The notes: generated by a model not told the origin, from the letters alone. A stretch of 64,000 bases of DNA from Vibrio sp. CDRSL-10 TSBA (GCA_039696685.1 CP155566.1:930001-994000), one strand, 5' to 3'. Shown: positions 39,992 to 49,171, counted from the stretch's first letter. A program made the numbers and translations.

Positions 39992-40424
39992 TTAATCAAT
40001 AATCGCTATATTGGCTATTTTCTTCTGACAGGAAATGAGTTCTTCCTGAACGGTGAATAACACTTCTTGTCGATCTCCGGGTTGAGCATGGCGTAATACG
40101 TCGCTAACCTCATTCAATGTTTTCTCTTCAATCATCTGCAGCTGTTTTAAATACATCTTTTCTTTGTCAAAGCTGACATCTTTTACCGTATCTGTGTACA
40201 GTTCACGCGCCTTGATCGCATAGGAGGGGATGTCATCCTCCTCTACATCCGATTCGGGTTTCCCGGTGCGCTCTCAGTTGCAACGCCGCGTATTCCTTGA
40301 TGCGGATGATCTCATCCAGCTCTCTCACCAATCCATGGTTATCGATATTGTCGATCGCTTTTGCGTAAATATTATTGCCGCTTTCAATCAGGTTTATAAT
40401 AAAATCAAGATCTTGATTCTTCAT
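39992..40424 (-). CDS. PA2169/DUF2383-like four-helix protein (single-base frameshift in this sequence)
   Basis: Starts ATG 40424 (MKNQDLDFIINLIESGNNIYAKAI). As given the frame ends after 63 residues; removing one base at 40259-40261 (minus-strand CGGGAAACCC to CGGGAACCC) continues it as REPESDVEEDDIPSYAIKARELYTDTVKDVSFDKEKMYLKQL... to a stop at 39992, 143 residues. The size and helical pattern resemble ferritin-like stress proteins of the PA2169 type, although the match is by general character. A -24/-12 promoter lies about 80 bp upstream. I found this extension by applying the GAAC rule. Confidence 0.65.
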
Positions 40425-40504
40425 AACGCCTCCAATGAACTCTGATGGCTTTCTGCTCGCAGTGACATTTTCTGCTCAATATTGTCTGCTTACTATTAAT
40501 ATAA

Positions 40505-40520
40505 GGCATGTATTGTGCCA
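40505..40520 (-). promoter_or_regulatory. Sigma-54 promoter of the four-helix protein gene
   Basis: On the minus strand TGGCACAATACATGCC carries GG and GC separated by 10 bases and a full TGGCAC -24 element. The start point would be near 40494, 70 bases before ATG 40424. Confidence 0.78.
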
Positions 40521-40590
40521 GTCTGTCTAAATCAGCCGATGCTGCCTGAAAGCAGGCTTAGCAGACTCATTTATTATCAGTCACTACAGT

Positions 40591-40623
40591 GGGCCGGAAT
40601 TTTTTACAACTTTTTCCGGCCTG
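40591..40623. other. GGCCGGAA / TTCCGGCC inverted repeat between divergent sigma-54 promoters
   Basis: An 8-bp perfect arm pair separated by ~15 AT-rich bases lies midway between the leftward (40505) and rightward (40693) promoters. It could be a shared activator site or a hairpin. Confidence 0.4.
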
Positions 40624-40692
40624 AACTGAAAATATTACAATCTTCGTGCAGGGTATTGACCAAAAATAGCGGCTTGAGCGCTTTTTAAAACC

Positions 40693-40708
40693 TGGCATGA
40701 AATTGGCT
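40693..40708 (+). promoter_or_regulatory. Candidate sigma-54 promoter of the yqjD-like operon
   Basis: TGGCATGAAATTGGCT has GG (40694-40695) and GC (40706-40707) with 10 bases between; the -12 box is TGGC rather than TTGC, so weaker than the other two. The leader to ATG 40909 would be about 190 bases. Confidence 0.6.
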
Positions 40709-40908
40709 TTATTAATATTAAGGCTTATTCATAACAGATAGGCTGGCACAGATACTTACTACGGAGATATTGATTACAGAAAGATACTTTGAGTGTTTAA
40801 CAATATTCACTATTGATGACGACGGTCAGTATCGGTGCACTCATTAAATATCGATCAAACAGTAAATGTCGATAAAACAGTAAGATTTTGGATTAAGTGG
40901 AGGAACTC

Positions 40909-41157
40909 ATGGCAACAGCAAGAAAACAGCAAGATGAACCCCAGGAAAAAATCGAAGACGCTTATCACAAGACTGAAGAGGCCACTCTGGAGGCGGTCGG
41001 TCAGATCAAAGAGAAAGTGATGGAGGAGATCGAAGCTGGACAAGAGAGCCTGAAATCAGCAACCGATCAGGCGGGTAATTTTGTCAAAGAACGTCCTCTG
41101 CTCAGTGTGGGCTGTGCATTCCTTGCAGGCTGGGCGATCTCTAAGCTCATCAAGTAA
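40909..41157 (+). CDS. ElaB/YqjD/DUF883-family tail-anchored protein
   Basis: 82 residues from ATG 40909 (MATARKQQDEPQEKIEDAY), preferred over the in-frame TTG/ATG upstream because GTGGAGGAAC precedes it. Long charged amphipathic helix, then a C-terminal glycine-containing membrane anchor (PLLSVGCAFLAGWAISKLIK). Family members YqjD and ElaB bind ribosomes at the membrane in stationary phase in E. coli. First of a yqjD-yqjE-yqjK-like trio. Confidence 0.85.
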   Translation: MATARKQQDEPQEKIEDAYHKTEEATLEAVGQIKEKVMEEIEAGQESLKSATDQAGNFVKERPLLSVGCAFLAGWAISKLIK

Positions 41158-41169
41158 TACCCTATTGAT

Positions 41170-41655
41170 ATGAAGCCTGAACAGCAACCGACCATGGCCA
41201 CCGATGACGGTGGCCAATCCTCTTCCCCTGAGTCTGAAGGCCGTGCGCAAAGCGGAGCCGATCCGGTCAATGATCTGCACAGCTTATGGCAGCAGTTAAA
41301 CCTGTGCCAGCAACGCTTCCTGGCATGGGCTGATTCCACCACTGAGCTGTTTTCGCTTGAACTGAAGACCAGCCTGGCGGCGATTCGGCAGATGATAGTG
41401 CTGCAACTGCTGTTGATTTGTCTGGCAGTGTTTTTTGTACTGAGTTTGTGCGGAGGGGTCGGCCTGGTGGTGTACCACTTTACTCTCAGCCTGCTCGCCG
41501 GGTACGCAGGATTTGTGGTGGCGCTGGGCTCTGTACTGGCCGGACTCATCTGGCAGCAGGCCCGACTGGCCAGTTTGGTTGGATTTGGTAATACCGTTGC
41601 ACAGGTTAAGGAAGGTTGGGATGTGGTCAGTAAGCAAACGCAAAGCGGCGATTAA
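41170..41655 (+). CDS. YqjE-like membrane protein (phage holin superfamily III fold)
   Basis: 161 residues; a hydrophilic N-terminal 60 residues, then two membrane helices around 78-105 (QLLLICLAVFFVLSLCGGVGLVVY) and 110-140 (LLAGYAGFVVALGSVLAGLIWQ). It follows the YqjD-like gene by 12 bp, in the same order as E. coli yqjD-yqjE-yqjK. Function unknown; envelope stress is likely from context. Confidence 0.75.
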   Translation: MKPEQQPTMATDDGGQSSSPESEGRAQSGADPVNDLHSLWQQLNLCQQRFLAWADSTTELFSLELKTSLAAIRQMIVLQLLLICLAVFFVLSLCGGVGLVVYHFTLSLLAGYAGFVVALGSVLAGLIWQQARLASLVGFGNTVAQVKEGWDVVSKQTQSGD

Positions 41656-41911
41656 GTTAAAGCGTAGTGAGGGACAAATGCTGAGCCGTCAATGTCGGCT
41701 ATCATGGAACTTGTTCACCCGCTCACTGTTGAATTACGCCACCGCCTATCCGCTGCAAAGCGGCGGTATTTTGTGCCTGGCTGCAGTGTGTCTGACCCGC
41801 AGCCGCTCCCGGCCCCTGATGGCCCTGGGTTCACAGATAGCCCGTATGCTGGCACCGCAGATACGCCAAAAGATAGTCGCTTACCAGGCGCGTCAGTCTG
41901 CCCCCCGCTAA
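41621..41911 (+). CDS. YqjK-like small protein
   Basis: 96 residues if ATG 41621 is used (MWSVSKRKAAIKLKRSEGQML), overlapping the yqjE-like gene by 35 bp with AAGGAAGG upstream; ATG 41678 is a shorter alternative. Basic N-terminus and one hydrophobic stretch (GILCLAAVCLTRSRSR). Assigned mainly by position after YqjD/YqjE-like genes. Confidence 0.55.
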   Translation: MWSVSKRKAAIKLKRSEGQMLSRQCRLSWNLFTRSLLNYATAYPLQSGGILCLAAVCLTRSRSRPLMALGSQIARMLAPQIRQKIVAYQARQSAPR

Positions 41912-41945
41912 CGCCAGACCGCTGAAAAATAACAGGGAGTCGACG

Positions 41946-43041
41946 ATGAACCATAATTATTATGCTGCGCTGATCCGAAGCATGGTGGCGCTTAGCCTGT
42001 TGATCGGCCTCTATTTTACTCAATCTCTGATGCTACCAATTTTTATCGCCGGGTTCGTGTCACTGCTCTGTGCTCCGATAGTCACAAAGTTAAGCCGAAT
42101 GGGGATCCCGCGCCTTATTAATGTGGTGGTGCTGCTGATGACCCTGTTGGCGGCACTGTCTCTTAGTGCAGGCTTTCTGGCTGAACCCGCCCAGCAGTGG
42201 TGGTCCAAACTGCCATCGGTGATGAAAGAGATGTCCCAGCAGTTCAATCACTCTTCATCTGCCAAGGCCGGTGGCGATGACTCTTTTATGGAAGTGATTG
42301 AAAATGCCAATGTGGGAGAAATCAAAGCCAATACAGCCTTGTCGGTGGCTAAAGAGGTGGTCAAGGCGACCCCGACCATAGTGACCCAGCTGTTTATCGC
42401 GCTGTTCATGGCGTTCTTTATGCTCAGCTATGGACGCACTTTATTGCGTCAGTTTTTACGTCAGCTCCCCAGTTTTGCAGACAAAAGGGTTGCGATAGAA
42501 GTAGTACGCGAGATCCAGGCCAGCTTATTCCGCTATCTGAGTACGATCACTGCCGTTAATATTGGCCTCGGCGTCGCGGTCGGTACTGTACTGGCGATGC
42601 TGGGGATGGAAGATGCGTTTTTGTGGGGCGCGTTTCGCCGCGCTGATGAACTTTGCACCGTATCTCGGGCCAATGATTTCAGTCGCCTGTTTTGGTTTGG
42701 TCGGTTTTCTGCAGTTTGATTCGTTGCAATACGCATTGATCATCATCGCCGCGTACCTGGCTCTCAACATCATTGAAAGCCAGTTTGTGACCCCGACACT
42801 GCTCGGCGATAAATTTAATCTAAATCCTTTGGTAATTTTTGTCTGGCTGGTGTTATGGGGCTGGATGTGGGGCGCAATGGGTGTGTTGATTGCCGTCCCC
42901 CTGCTGGTCTGCGTTGATATTTTTCTGGCCAGAACCCGGTTGTTCGGCACCTGGTATCAGGTGCTGCACAATGAGTCGTCGGAGACAACTGGTGTGAAGG
43001 GCGCATCAAAAAGATTAAGTAATAAAGCACTAGTGCCCTGA
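41946..43041 (+). CDS. AI-2E family transporter (single-base frameshift in this sequence)
   Basis: 364 residues after repair, with about eight membrane segments (PerM/YdiK/TqsA family). Some members export autoinducer-2 or act as Na+/H+ antiporters; the substrate here is unknown. The frame breaks at 42633-42635: GGGGCGCGTTTCGCC should be GGGGCGCGTTCGCC, restoring LWGAFAALMNFAPYLGPMIS, the conserved core of the family. Follows the yqjDEK-like genes by 34 bp with GGGAGTCG upstream. Confidence 0.87.
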
Positions 43042-43073
43042 GAGGATGTGATTTTATCAGGGCCAGAAACGAG

Positions 43074-43102
43074 AAAAGCCCAGCTAAATTAGCTGGGCTT
43101 TT
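43074..43102. terminator. Bidirectional terminator between the AI-2E gene and tRNA-Asn
   Basis: AAAAGCCCAGCT / AGCTGGGCTTTT perfect 12-bp stem with a short AAATT-type loop and T-runs on both strands. Confidence 0.88.
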
Positions 43103-43107
43103 GAATT

Positions 43108-43183
43108 TGGCTCCCCCTGCAAGACTTGAACTTGCGACATACGGATTAACAGTCCGCCGTTCTACCGACTGAACTAAGGGGGA
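43108..43183 (-). tRNA. tRNA-Asn (anticodon GTT)
   Basis: 76 nt including the encoded CCA. Acceptor TCCCCCT pairs with AGGGGGA followed by discriminator G and CCA; D-arm TTAGTTCAGTCGGTAGAAC; anticodon stem-loop CGGACTGTTAATCCG with GTT; T-arm with GTTCAAGTC. All stems close. Confidence 0.97.
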
Positions 43184-43202
43184 ATTGCTTAATGCGGGGA
43201 GG

Positions 43203-43231
43203 ATGGTATCCAGCTGACCGGAATGTGTCAA
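43203..43231 (-). promoter_or_regulatory. Promoter of tRNA-Asn
   Basis: On the minus strand TTGACA and TACCAT are separated by exactly 17 bp, followed by a C-rich discriminator (CCTCCCC) typical of stringently controlled stable-RNA promoters. Confidence 0.8.
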
Positions 43232-43728
43232 CCTTTCCCTGTGAAAAATATAAGATTTTTTTTGCGAGAAAGGCTTTACTTTTCTGTATCCCTTACCGGG
43301 CTTACGCTGGATTTAGTTATCCACTAATTTTGTGGATAAGTATGTTGATGGATTCTTAGTAATTATATTTGTCGGTAAAGCTTAAGTGAATACTCTAAAT
43401 GTAATCGTTTGCTTTTTGGTTTTAACTTGTTGTTTTAACTTGATTTACCTGGGTTATGCACTGTTTTTATCTTTGCTCGGTGACGGGATATGTCAGGGCT
43501 GAAAAAAGCCAAAATAGGGCAATCTGGGGAAAACCAGTGGATTATTTTTAGGGAAATTATGTGCCGAACGGCTGATGGGGTGAAGGATAATAACAAACCC
43601 CGTCAGCATATGCCAACAGTATTTGTGTTATTTCGTCGATCGGCAGCACAACAATTGCGTATCTAATCTTAACAGCCGTTGCGGCCAATATTCGCTTGCC
43701 ATTGCCCGGCGCGAACGGCGACAATAAC
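43232..43728. other. AT-rich spacer upstream of uvrB
   Basis: About 500 bp without an ORF I can support. It presumably contains the uvrB promoter. No repeat or operator is evident apart from the LexA-like box at its right end. Confidence 0.4.
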
Positions 43729-43744
43729 CTGTACAGAAAAACAG
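43729..43744. promoter_or_regulatory. Candidate LexA (SOS) box at uvrB
   Basis: CTGTACAGAAAAACAG fits CTGT-N8-ACAG exactly. It is only 17 bp before the uvrB ATG, closer than usual for a promoter operator, so it would have to act on a very short leader or on elongation. uvrB is an SOS gene in related bacteria. Confidence 0.5.
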
Positions 43745-43760
43745 GCCTGATGAGGACGAC

Positions 43761-45791
43761 ATGAGCAAAGCATTTGAATTGGTGTCTGAATATCAACCTT
43801 CCGGTGATCAGCCAGAAGCGATTCGACAGTTATTAGAGGGGATCGATGCCGGATTGGCACACCAGACCCTGCTTGGTGTAACCGGTTCGGGGAAAACTTT
43901 TACCCTGGCTAATGTGATTGCTCAGGCTCAGCGTCCGGCCATCCTGTTGGCGCCCAATAAAACCCTGGCAGCTCAACTGTATGGCGAAATGAAGAGTTTC
44001 TTTCCCAACAATGCGGTCGAGTATTTTGTTTCTTACTACGATTACTATCAGCCAGAAGCTTATGTCCCGACCACCGATACTTTTATTGAAAAAGATGCGG
44101 CAGTCAACGCGCACATTGAGCAGATGCGTCTCTCTGCGACCAAGGCTCTGCTCGAGCGTAAAGACGCGATTATCGTTGCTTCTGTGTCTGCGATTTATGG
44201 TCTGGGCGATCCCGATTCCTACCTGAAAATGATGCTGCATTTGCGCCGTGGTGATGTGATTAACCAGCGCGATATGCTGCGCCGCCTGGCGGAGCTGCAA
44301 TACTCACGTAATGATGTGGCATTTGAACGCGGCCAGTTTCGGGTGCGAGGCGAAGTCATTGATATTTTCCCGGCTGAATCCGAGCAGGAAGCGGTGCGGG
44401 TCGAGATGTTTGATGACGAAGTCGAATGCATTAGTCTGTTTGACCCTTTGACCGGGGTTATCAAACAGCGGGATTTGCCAAGATTTACTGTTTACCCGAA
44501 AACTCACTACGTCACGCCGCGCGAGCGGATTCTTGAAGCCATTGAGCAGATCAAGCAAGAGCTGGTGGTGCGCCGTCAGTATCTGCTTGATAACAATAAG
44601 CTGCTTGAAGAACAACGTATTTCGCAGCGTACCCAGTTTGACATCGAAATGATGAATGAACTCGGCTTCTGTTCCGGGATTGAAAACTATTCACGCTATC
44701 TGAGCGGCCGTTCGGAAGGCGAGCCGCCTCCGACCCTGTTTGACTATCTGCCGCATGACGGTTTACTGGTCATTGATGAAAGTCACGTTACCGTGCCGCA
44801 GATCGGCGCGATGTATAAAGGTGACCGTTCGCGTAAGGAAACCCTGGTGGAATACGGTTTTCGGTTGCCTTCGGCATTGGATAACCGTCCGCTCAAATTT
44901 GAAGAGTTTGAATCGATCGCGCCGCAGACGATTTTTGTGTCCGCGACGCCCGGCAAATATGAGATGGAAAAATCAGACGGTGAAGTGGTCGATCAGGTTG
45001 TGCGCCCGACCGGGCTGCTTGATCCTCAGCTGGAAGTCCGTCCGGTTGCAACTCAGGTCGATGACCTGTTATCCGAGATTCGTATTCGTGCCGCCCAGGA
45101 TGAGCGGGTGCTTGTCACCACACTGACTAAGCGTATGGCCGAGGATTTGACCGAATATCTGCACGAGCATGAGGTCAAAGTGCGTTATCTGCACTCAGAT
45201 ATTGATACGGTAGAGCGGGTGGAAATTATTCGTGATTTGCGCCTGGGTGAGTTTGACGTGCTGGTCGGTATCAACCTGCTGCGCGAGGGACTGGATATGC
45301 CGGAAGTTTCGCTGGTGGCGATTCTGGATGCAGATAAAGAAGGCTTCCTGCGCTCCGAGCGTTCCTTGATCCAGACGATCGGTCGCGCCGCACGTAACCT
45401 GAAAGGCAAAGCGATTCTCTACGCTGACAGCATTACCAACTCGATGAAAAAGGCGATGGATGAAACCAATCGCCGACGCGAGAAACAGCAGGCGCACAAT
45501 GAGAAAATGGGCATCAAGCCCCAGGCGCTCAAGCGTAATGTTAAAGACATTATGGAGTTAGGTGATATCACCAAGTCGCGTAAGCAGAAAACCAGTAAAG
45601 TGGTGCCTCTGGGCAAGGTTGCAGAAACGTCAGCCAGCTACGATACTATGTCACCACAGCAGTTGGAAAAAGAGATCAGCAGGCTGGAAGGGCAGATGTA
45701 CAAGCACGCTCAGGATCTGGAGTTTGAACTGGCCGCAGAGAAGCGGGATCAGATTGAGCAGCTGCGTCAGCAGTTTATCGTCAACAGCTAA
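43761..45791 (+). CDS. uvrB: Excinuclease ABC subunit B
   Basis: Central helicase-like factor of nucleotide excision repair; loads with UvrA at lesions and recruits UvrC. 676 residues: Walker [11 protein letters not shown] (about 39-48), the damage-inserting beta-hairpin segment [12 protein letters not shown] (about 92-103), Walker [10 protein letters not shown] (about 335), motif [11 protein letters not shown] (about 540) and the C-terminal UVR domain [25 protein letters not shown]. The stop codon runs into the qrr1 terminator. Confidence 0.97.
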   Translation: MSKAFELVSEYQPSGDQPEAIRQLLEGIDAGLAHQTLLGVTGSGKTFTLANVIAQAQRPAILLAPNKTLAAQLYGEMKSFFPNNAVEYFVSYYDYYQPEAYVPTTDTFIEKDAAVNAHIEQMRLSATKALLERKDAIIVASVSAIYGLGDPDSYLKMMLHLRRGDVINQRDMLRRLAELQYSRNDVAFERGQFRVRGEVIDIFPAESEQEAVRVEMFDDEVECISLFDPLTGVIKQRDLPRFTVYPKTHYVTPRERILEAIEQIKQELVVRRQYLLDNNKLLEEQRISQRTQFDIEMMNELGFCSGIENYSRYLSGRSEGEPPPTLFDYLPHDGLLVIDESHVTVPQIGAMYKGDRSRKETLVEYGFRLPSALDNRPLKFEEFESIAPQTIFVSATPGKYEMEKSDGEVVDQVVRPTGLLDPQLEVRPVATQVDDLLSEIRIRAAQDERVLVTTLTKRMAEDLTEYLHEHEVKVRYLHSDIDTVERVEIIRDLRLGEFDVLVGINLLREGLDMPEVSLVAILDADKEGFLRSERSLIQTIGRAARNLKGKAILYADSITNSMKKAMDETNRRREKQQAHNEKMGIKPQALKRNVKDIMELGDITKSRKQKTSKVVPLGKVAETSASYDTMSPQQLEKEISRLEGQMYKHAQDLEFELAAEKRDQIEQLRQQFIVNS

Positions 45792-45885
45792 AAAAAAAGC
45801 CAATAGTAATCGTCTATTGGCTGTTATATCGTGAATATCGTATTCACTAACAACGTCAGTTGGCTAGGTGACCCTTGCGGGTCAT
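45791..45885 (-). ncRNA. qrr1: Qrr1 quorum regulatory small RNA
   Basis: On the minus strand the RNA begins near ATGACCCGCAAGGGTCA (first hairpin), continues through the highly conserved target-pairing segment CTAGCCAACTGACGTTGTTA, a second hairpin GTGAATACGATATTCAC and ends with the terminator AGCCAATAG ... CTATTGGCT plus eight Ts. About 95 nt. Hfq-dependent; represses luxR/hapR-type mRNA and activates aphA at low cell density. It is divergent from luxO, the standard qrr1 position in vibrios. Confidence 0.95.
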
Positions 45886-45895
45886 ACAGACTTAA

Positions 45896-45911
45896 GCATT
45901 TTGTATGCCAG
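45896..45911 (-). promoter_or_regulatory. Sigma-54 promoter of qrr1
   Basis: On the minus strand CTGGCATACAAAATGC has GG and GC separated by 10 bases; the GC is 11-12 bases from the expected qrr1 start. Confidence 0.88.
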
Positions 45912-45974
45912 CGTTACAAAAGCGCTTAAGTGACGGAATACTGACCTTGTTTTAGCTGTTTACCTGTCTTTCGT

Positions 45975-46017
45975 TTGCAAAATGCAATTCCAAATGCGAT
46001 TATTAAGCAAAATGCAA
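45975..46017. promoter_or_regulatory. Two LuxO binding sites between qrr1 and luxO
   Basis: TTGCAAAATGCAA (45975-45987) is a perfect LuxO palindrome; AAGCAAAATGCAA (46005-46017) is a second copy with one weaker half. Their centres are 30 bp apart, about three helical turns, on the upstream side of the qrr1 sigma-54 promoter. Confidence 0.85.
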
Positions 46018-46036
46018 AAAAATAAATGGCTAGGTT

Positions 46037-47443
46037 ATGCAACTTAACGATATACATCAAAAGTTGAAGTATTTGCTGATGGTCGAAGACACAGCTTCGG
46101 TCGCGGCTCTGTATCGTTCTTATCTGACTCCTCTGGAGATCGATATCAATATTGTTGGTACCGGGCGTGACGCGATCGAAAGTATCGCGAAACGGACTCC
46201 GGATCTGATCCTGCTCGATTTACGTCTGCCGGATATGACGGGGATGGATGTACTGCACGAAGTGAAGAAGCAATCGCCGGATGTTCCGGTGATTTTCATG
46301 ACCGCGCACGGCTCTATCGATACAGCAGTAGAAGCAATGCGGCACGGTGCTCAGGATTTCCTTATCAAACCGTGTGAAGCGGACCGTTTGCGTGTCACGG
46401 TGAATAATGCGATCCGTAAGGCCAGCAAGCTTAAAAATGACACCGACAGCACCAACCAGAATTACCAAGGCTTTATCGGCAGCAGCCACAATATGCAAGC
46501 GGTCTATCGCACCATTGACTCAGCTGCGAGCAGTAAAGCCAGTATCTTCATCACCGGTGAAAGCGGTACAGGTAAAGAAGTGTGTGCCGAAGCCATCCAT
46601 GCCGCCAGTAAGCGCGGCGACAAGCCGTTTATCGCCATTAACTGTGCTGCCATTCCGAAAGACCTGATCGAAAGTGAGTTGTTCGGTCACGTCAAAGGTG
46701 CCTTTACCGGTGCCGCCACCGATCGTCAGGGTGCGGCTGAACTGGCAGATGGCGGTACTCTGTTTCTGGATGAATTGTGTGAAATGGATCTGGACTTGCA
46801 GACTAAGCTGCTGCGCTTTATTCAGACCGGTACTTTTCAGAAAGTTGGTTCATCGAAAATGAAGAGCGTGGATGTCCGTTTTGTCTGCGCAACCAACCGT
46901 GACCCCTGGAAAGAGGTGCAGGAAGGACGCTTTCGTGAAGACTTATACTACCGCTTGTACGTGATTCCGCTTCATTTGCCGCCACTGCGTGAGCGTGGTG
47001 ACGATGTGATTGAAATTGCCTATTCCCTGTTGGGCTACATGTCTAAAGAAGAAGGGAAGGGATTTGTCCGTCTGGCTCCGGGAGTGGTCGAACGGTTCAG
47101 AAAGTATGAGTGGCCGGGCAATGTGCGCCAGCTGCAGAACGTGCTGCGTAACGTGGTGGTATTGAATGAAGGCTGTGAGATCGCACTTGAAATGCTGCCA
47201 CCGCCGCTGAGTCAGCCGATTGAATCGGAAAATAGTTTGCCAAATGTTGGTCAGGGTCGCATTTCTGTGCATGAAATTTTCCCATTATGGATGACAGAGA
47301 AACAGGCGATTGAAAACGCCATCGAAGCGTGTGATGGTAATATTCCGCGTGCGGCGGGTTATTTGGATGTCAGTCCATCGACCATTTATCGTAAGCTGCA
47401 GACCTGGAACGAAAAAGAACAAGAAAAGGAAAATGAAAAGTAG
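46037..47443 (+). CDS. luxO: LuxO, quorum-sensing sigma-54 response regulator
   Basis: At low cell density phosphorylated by LuxU and activates the qrr genes with sigma-54. 468 residues: receiver domain with phospho-acceptor Asp61 ([10 protein letters not shown]), AAA+ domain with Walker [15 protein letters not shown] and GGTLFLDEL, and Fis-type helix-turn-helix ([23 protein letters not shown]). ATG 46037 is used; ATG 46079 ([10 protein letters not shown]) is a shorter alternative. It is 6 bp from luxU. Confidence 0.96.
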   Translation: MQLNDIHQKLKYLLMVEDTASVAALYRSYLTPLEIDINIVGTGRDAIESIAKRTPDLILLDLRLPDMTGMDVLHEVKKQSPDVPVIFMTAHGSIDTAVEAMRHGAQDFLIKPCEADRLRVTVNNAIRKASKLKNDTDSTNQNYQGFIGSSHNMQAVYRTIDSAASSKASIFITGESGTGKEVCAEAIHAASKRGDKPFIAINCAAIPKDLIESELFGHVKGAFTGAATDRQGAAELADGGTLFLDELCEMDLDLQTKLLRFIQTGTFQKVGSSKMKSVDVRFVCATNRDPWKEVQEGRFREDLYYRLYVIPLHLPPLRERGDDVIEIAYSLLGYMSKEEGKGFVRLAPGVVERFRKYEWPGNVRQLQNVLRNVVVLNEGCEIALEMLPPPLSQPIESENSLPNVGQGRISVHEIFPLWMTEKQAIENAIEACDGNIPRAAGYLDVSPSTIYRKLQTWNEKEQEKENEK

Positions 47444-47449
47444 GTCTAT

Positions 47450-47788
47450 ATGGAAGTGTTGAATCAAACTAAGGTAGACAGTCTGGCCCGGGAAATCGGT
47501 GAAGAGAATGTGCCGGTTTTAGTCGAAATTTTTCTTGGTGAACTTGATATGTATCAGCAGAATCTCAGCAGTGATCAGCTGGACGATAAAGTGCAGTACC
47601 TGAAAGAGATCAGCCATGCTCTGAAAAGCAGTGCGGCGAGTTTTGGTGCTGAGCTGCTGTGCGCTAAAGCTGTCGAGATCGACAGTCGAGCCAAGTCCGG
47701 TGAGGGCATTGATGAAGCGCATGATACCGCCAGCATGATTGAGCTGCTGGAGCGTACCCATCAGCGTTACTCACAGCTTGCCTGCTGA
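47450..47788 (+). CDS. luxU: LuxU phosphorelay protein
   Basis: Histidine phosphotransfer protein that passes phosphate from hybrid autoinducer receptors to LuxO. 112 residues forming a four-helix Hpt domain; phospho-His is His56 in EISHALKSSAASFGA. Co-transcribed with luxO. Confidence 0.95.
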   Translation: MEVLNQTKVDSLAREIGEENVPVLVEIFLGELDMYQQNLSSDQLDDKVQYLKEISHALKSSAASFGAELLCAKAVEIDSRAKSGEGIDEAHDTASMIELLERTHQRYSQLAC

Positions 47789-47823
47789 ATTCAGTGCTGT
47801 GCTACCGGTAGCCATCTCAGGAT

Positions 47824-47861
47824 GATACTCACGCATAAACAAGATACTCACGCATAAACAA
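47824..47861. repeat. 19-bp direct repeat, 2 exact copies
   Basis: GATACTCACGCATAAACAA occurs twice head to tail, just before the luxU terminator. Confidence 0.85.
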
Positions 47862-47865
47862 CAAG

Positions 47866-47897
47866 AGCCGCAAATCTGCGGCTCTTGTTGTTTATGT
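47866..47897 (+). terminator. Terminator of luxO-luxU
   Basis: CAAGAGCCGCA / TGCGGCTCTTG perfect stem with an AATC-type loop and TTGTTT tail. Confidence 0.82.
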
Positions 47898-48010
47898 GGT
47901 TATGCCATTACTGCAATTCTGATGCAGTGACTATGGAATCAATGCGGCGTGGTATCAACGAGTGAATGCAGTTCTGCATGTTTCCACCCCATGAAGTTTC
48001 GGTGAACTCT

Positions 48011-48067
48011 AATCAGTTTCTGCCAACCCAATCAGTTTCTACCAACCTAAGTAGTCTCTGTAACCAA
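48011..48067. repeat. 19-bp tandem repeat, 3 copies
   Basis: AATCAGTTTCTGCCAACCC, AATCAGTTTCTACCAACCT and a diverged AAGTAGTCTCTGTAACCAA, directly downstream of the yvcK stop. The unit is unrelated to the 19-mer 150 bp away. Confidence 0.75.
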
Positions 48068-48083
48068 CTCCGCTTTGTGCCGA

Positions 48084-48990
48084 TTAACTCAGCGGCATTA
48101 GTGCCAGTTGTTCTTCGATGGCCTGGCGCAATTTGAGACGGTCATGGCGCCAGTCACGGTTGGGTGAGGCCAGATCTCGGGTCACGCAGTTCCAGGCATC
48201 GGTCAAAGGTGTCTGGTGCGGTTTACCACCTAAAACAACATCAATACGCCGCCCCTGGCAGGCTCGTTCACACCAGTTCAGTTTTTGCTCCAGTGACATG
48301 CGTCCCGCCGGGCCATATTCCGGCGACAGGTTTCTCGACAAAAATCAGTTTGGCCGACGTGTTGCTTTCAATGGCCTGACCGATTTCCGGCAGCAGCAAT
48401 GGCGGCATGATACTGGTCAGGAAGCTGCCCGGACCGAGGATAATGGCATCAGCTTGTTCTATCGCGCTGACCCCTTCCCGGGTTGCAGGTACTGCTGGCG
48501 TCAGATCGAGGCGCTTCAGATCCTGCTCCATCTCATCAACGCTGGTCTCACCGGTAACCCACAGGCCATCAACGGACAGCGCTTTGAGATCAGAGGGGTG
48601 CTCTGACATGGGGACGATATTGACATCAACCTTCAACATGGTCCGAATCAGGTTGATCGCATCCAAGGGTCTGACCGAGAGGTTATCAAGTGCGGTCAGC
48701 ATCAGGTTGCCCAGATTGTGGCCGTCGAGTTCCCCTGAGCCTTTAAAGCGATATTCGAACATCATTGAGCTGATAGAAGGCTCGGTAATCAACTGATTGA
48801 TGCAGTTGCGGGTGTCGCCCCAGGCAATACCGCCCTGGCAATCCCGGATTCGTCCGGTCGAGCCGCCGTTGTCGGTTGTAGTCACAATACCGGTTGCGTT
48901 TGAGCCAAATATTTTCAACGCAGCCAACATGCGCCCTAAGCCGTGCCCGCCACCGATAGCGACCACTTTTTTATTTTTGTAAAGAGTCAT
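48084..48990 (-). CDS. yvcK: YvcK/YbhK-family gluconeogenesis-related protein (single-base frameshift in this sequence)
   Basis: CofD-like fold protein, 301 residues after repair; in Bacillus needed for growth on gluconeogenic carbon and cell shape, binding UDP-sugars. N-terminus [20 protein letters not shown] is the nucleotide loop; [10 protein letters not shown] and [13 protein letters not shown] follow. The frame breaks at 48331-48333: minus-strand GTCGAGAAACCTG should be GTCGAGAACCTG, restoring [26 protein letters not shown]. It is divergent from moaA, an association shared with E. coli ybhK-moaA. Confidence 0.92.
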
Positions 48991-49048
48991 TGTATTCTGC
49001 TGTTATTTTTACAACCCGCTTCAATGTAGAGCAAAGCCCGGCATACGG

Positions 49049-49171
49049 ATACTAATTTCGAGCGACAGGTACTCATTTCGAGGTACAGGTACATATTTCG
49101 GGGTGGTATAGGTACATATCTCAAGGCACAGTTACTTATTCCGCGTTACAGGTACTTATTTCGAGGTAAAT
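49049..49171. repeat. Intergenic ~20-bp tandem repeat, about 6 copies
   Basis: Units follow TACTTATTTCGAGGTACAGG with variants (TACTCATTTCGAGGTACAGG, TACATATTTCGGGGTGGTATAGG with three extra bases, TACATATCTCAAGGCACAGT, TACTTATTCCGCGTTACAGG). They lie between the divergent yvcK and moaA, upstream of the riboswitch. Confidence 0.8.

Noticed and set aside
40740..40775. TGGCACAGATACTTAC near 40753 as a further sigma-54 promoter
   Set aside because: It has a good -24 box but no GC at the required 10-base spacing.
48118..48606. Rightward ORF overlapping yvcK
   Set aside because: It lies antisense to the repaired yvcK frame and shows no domain or ribosome-binding site.
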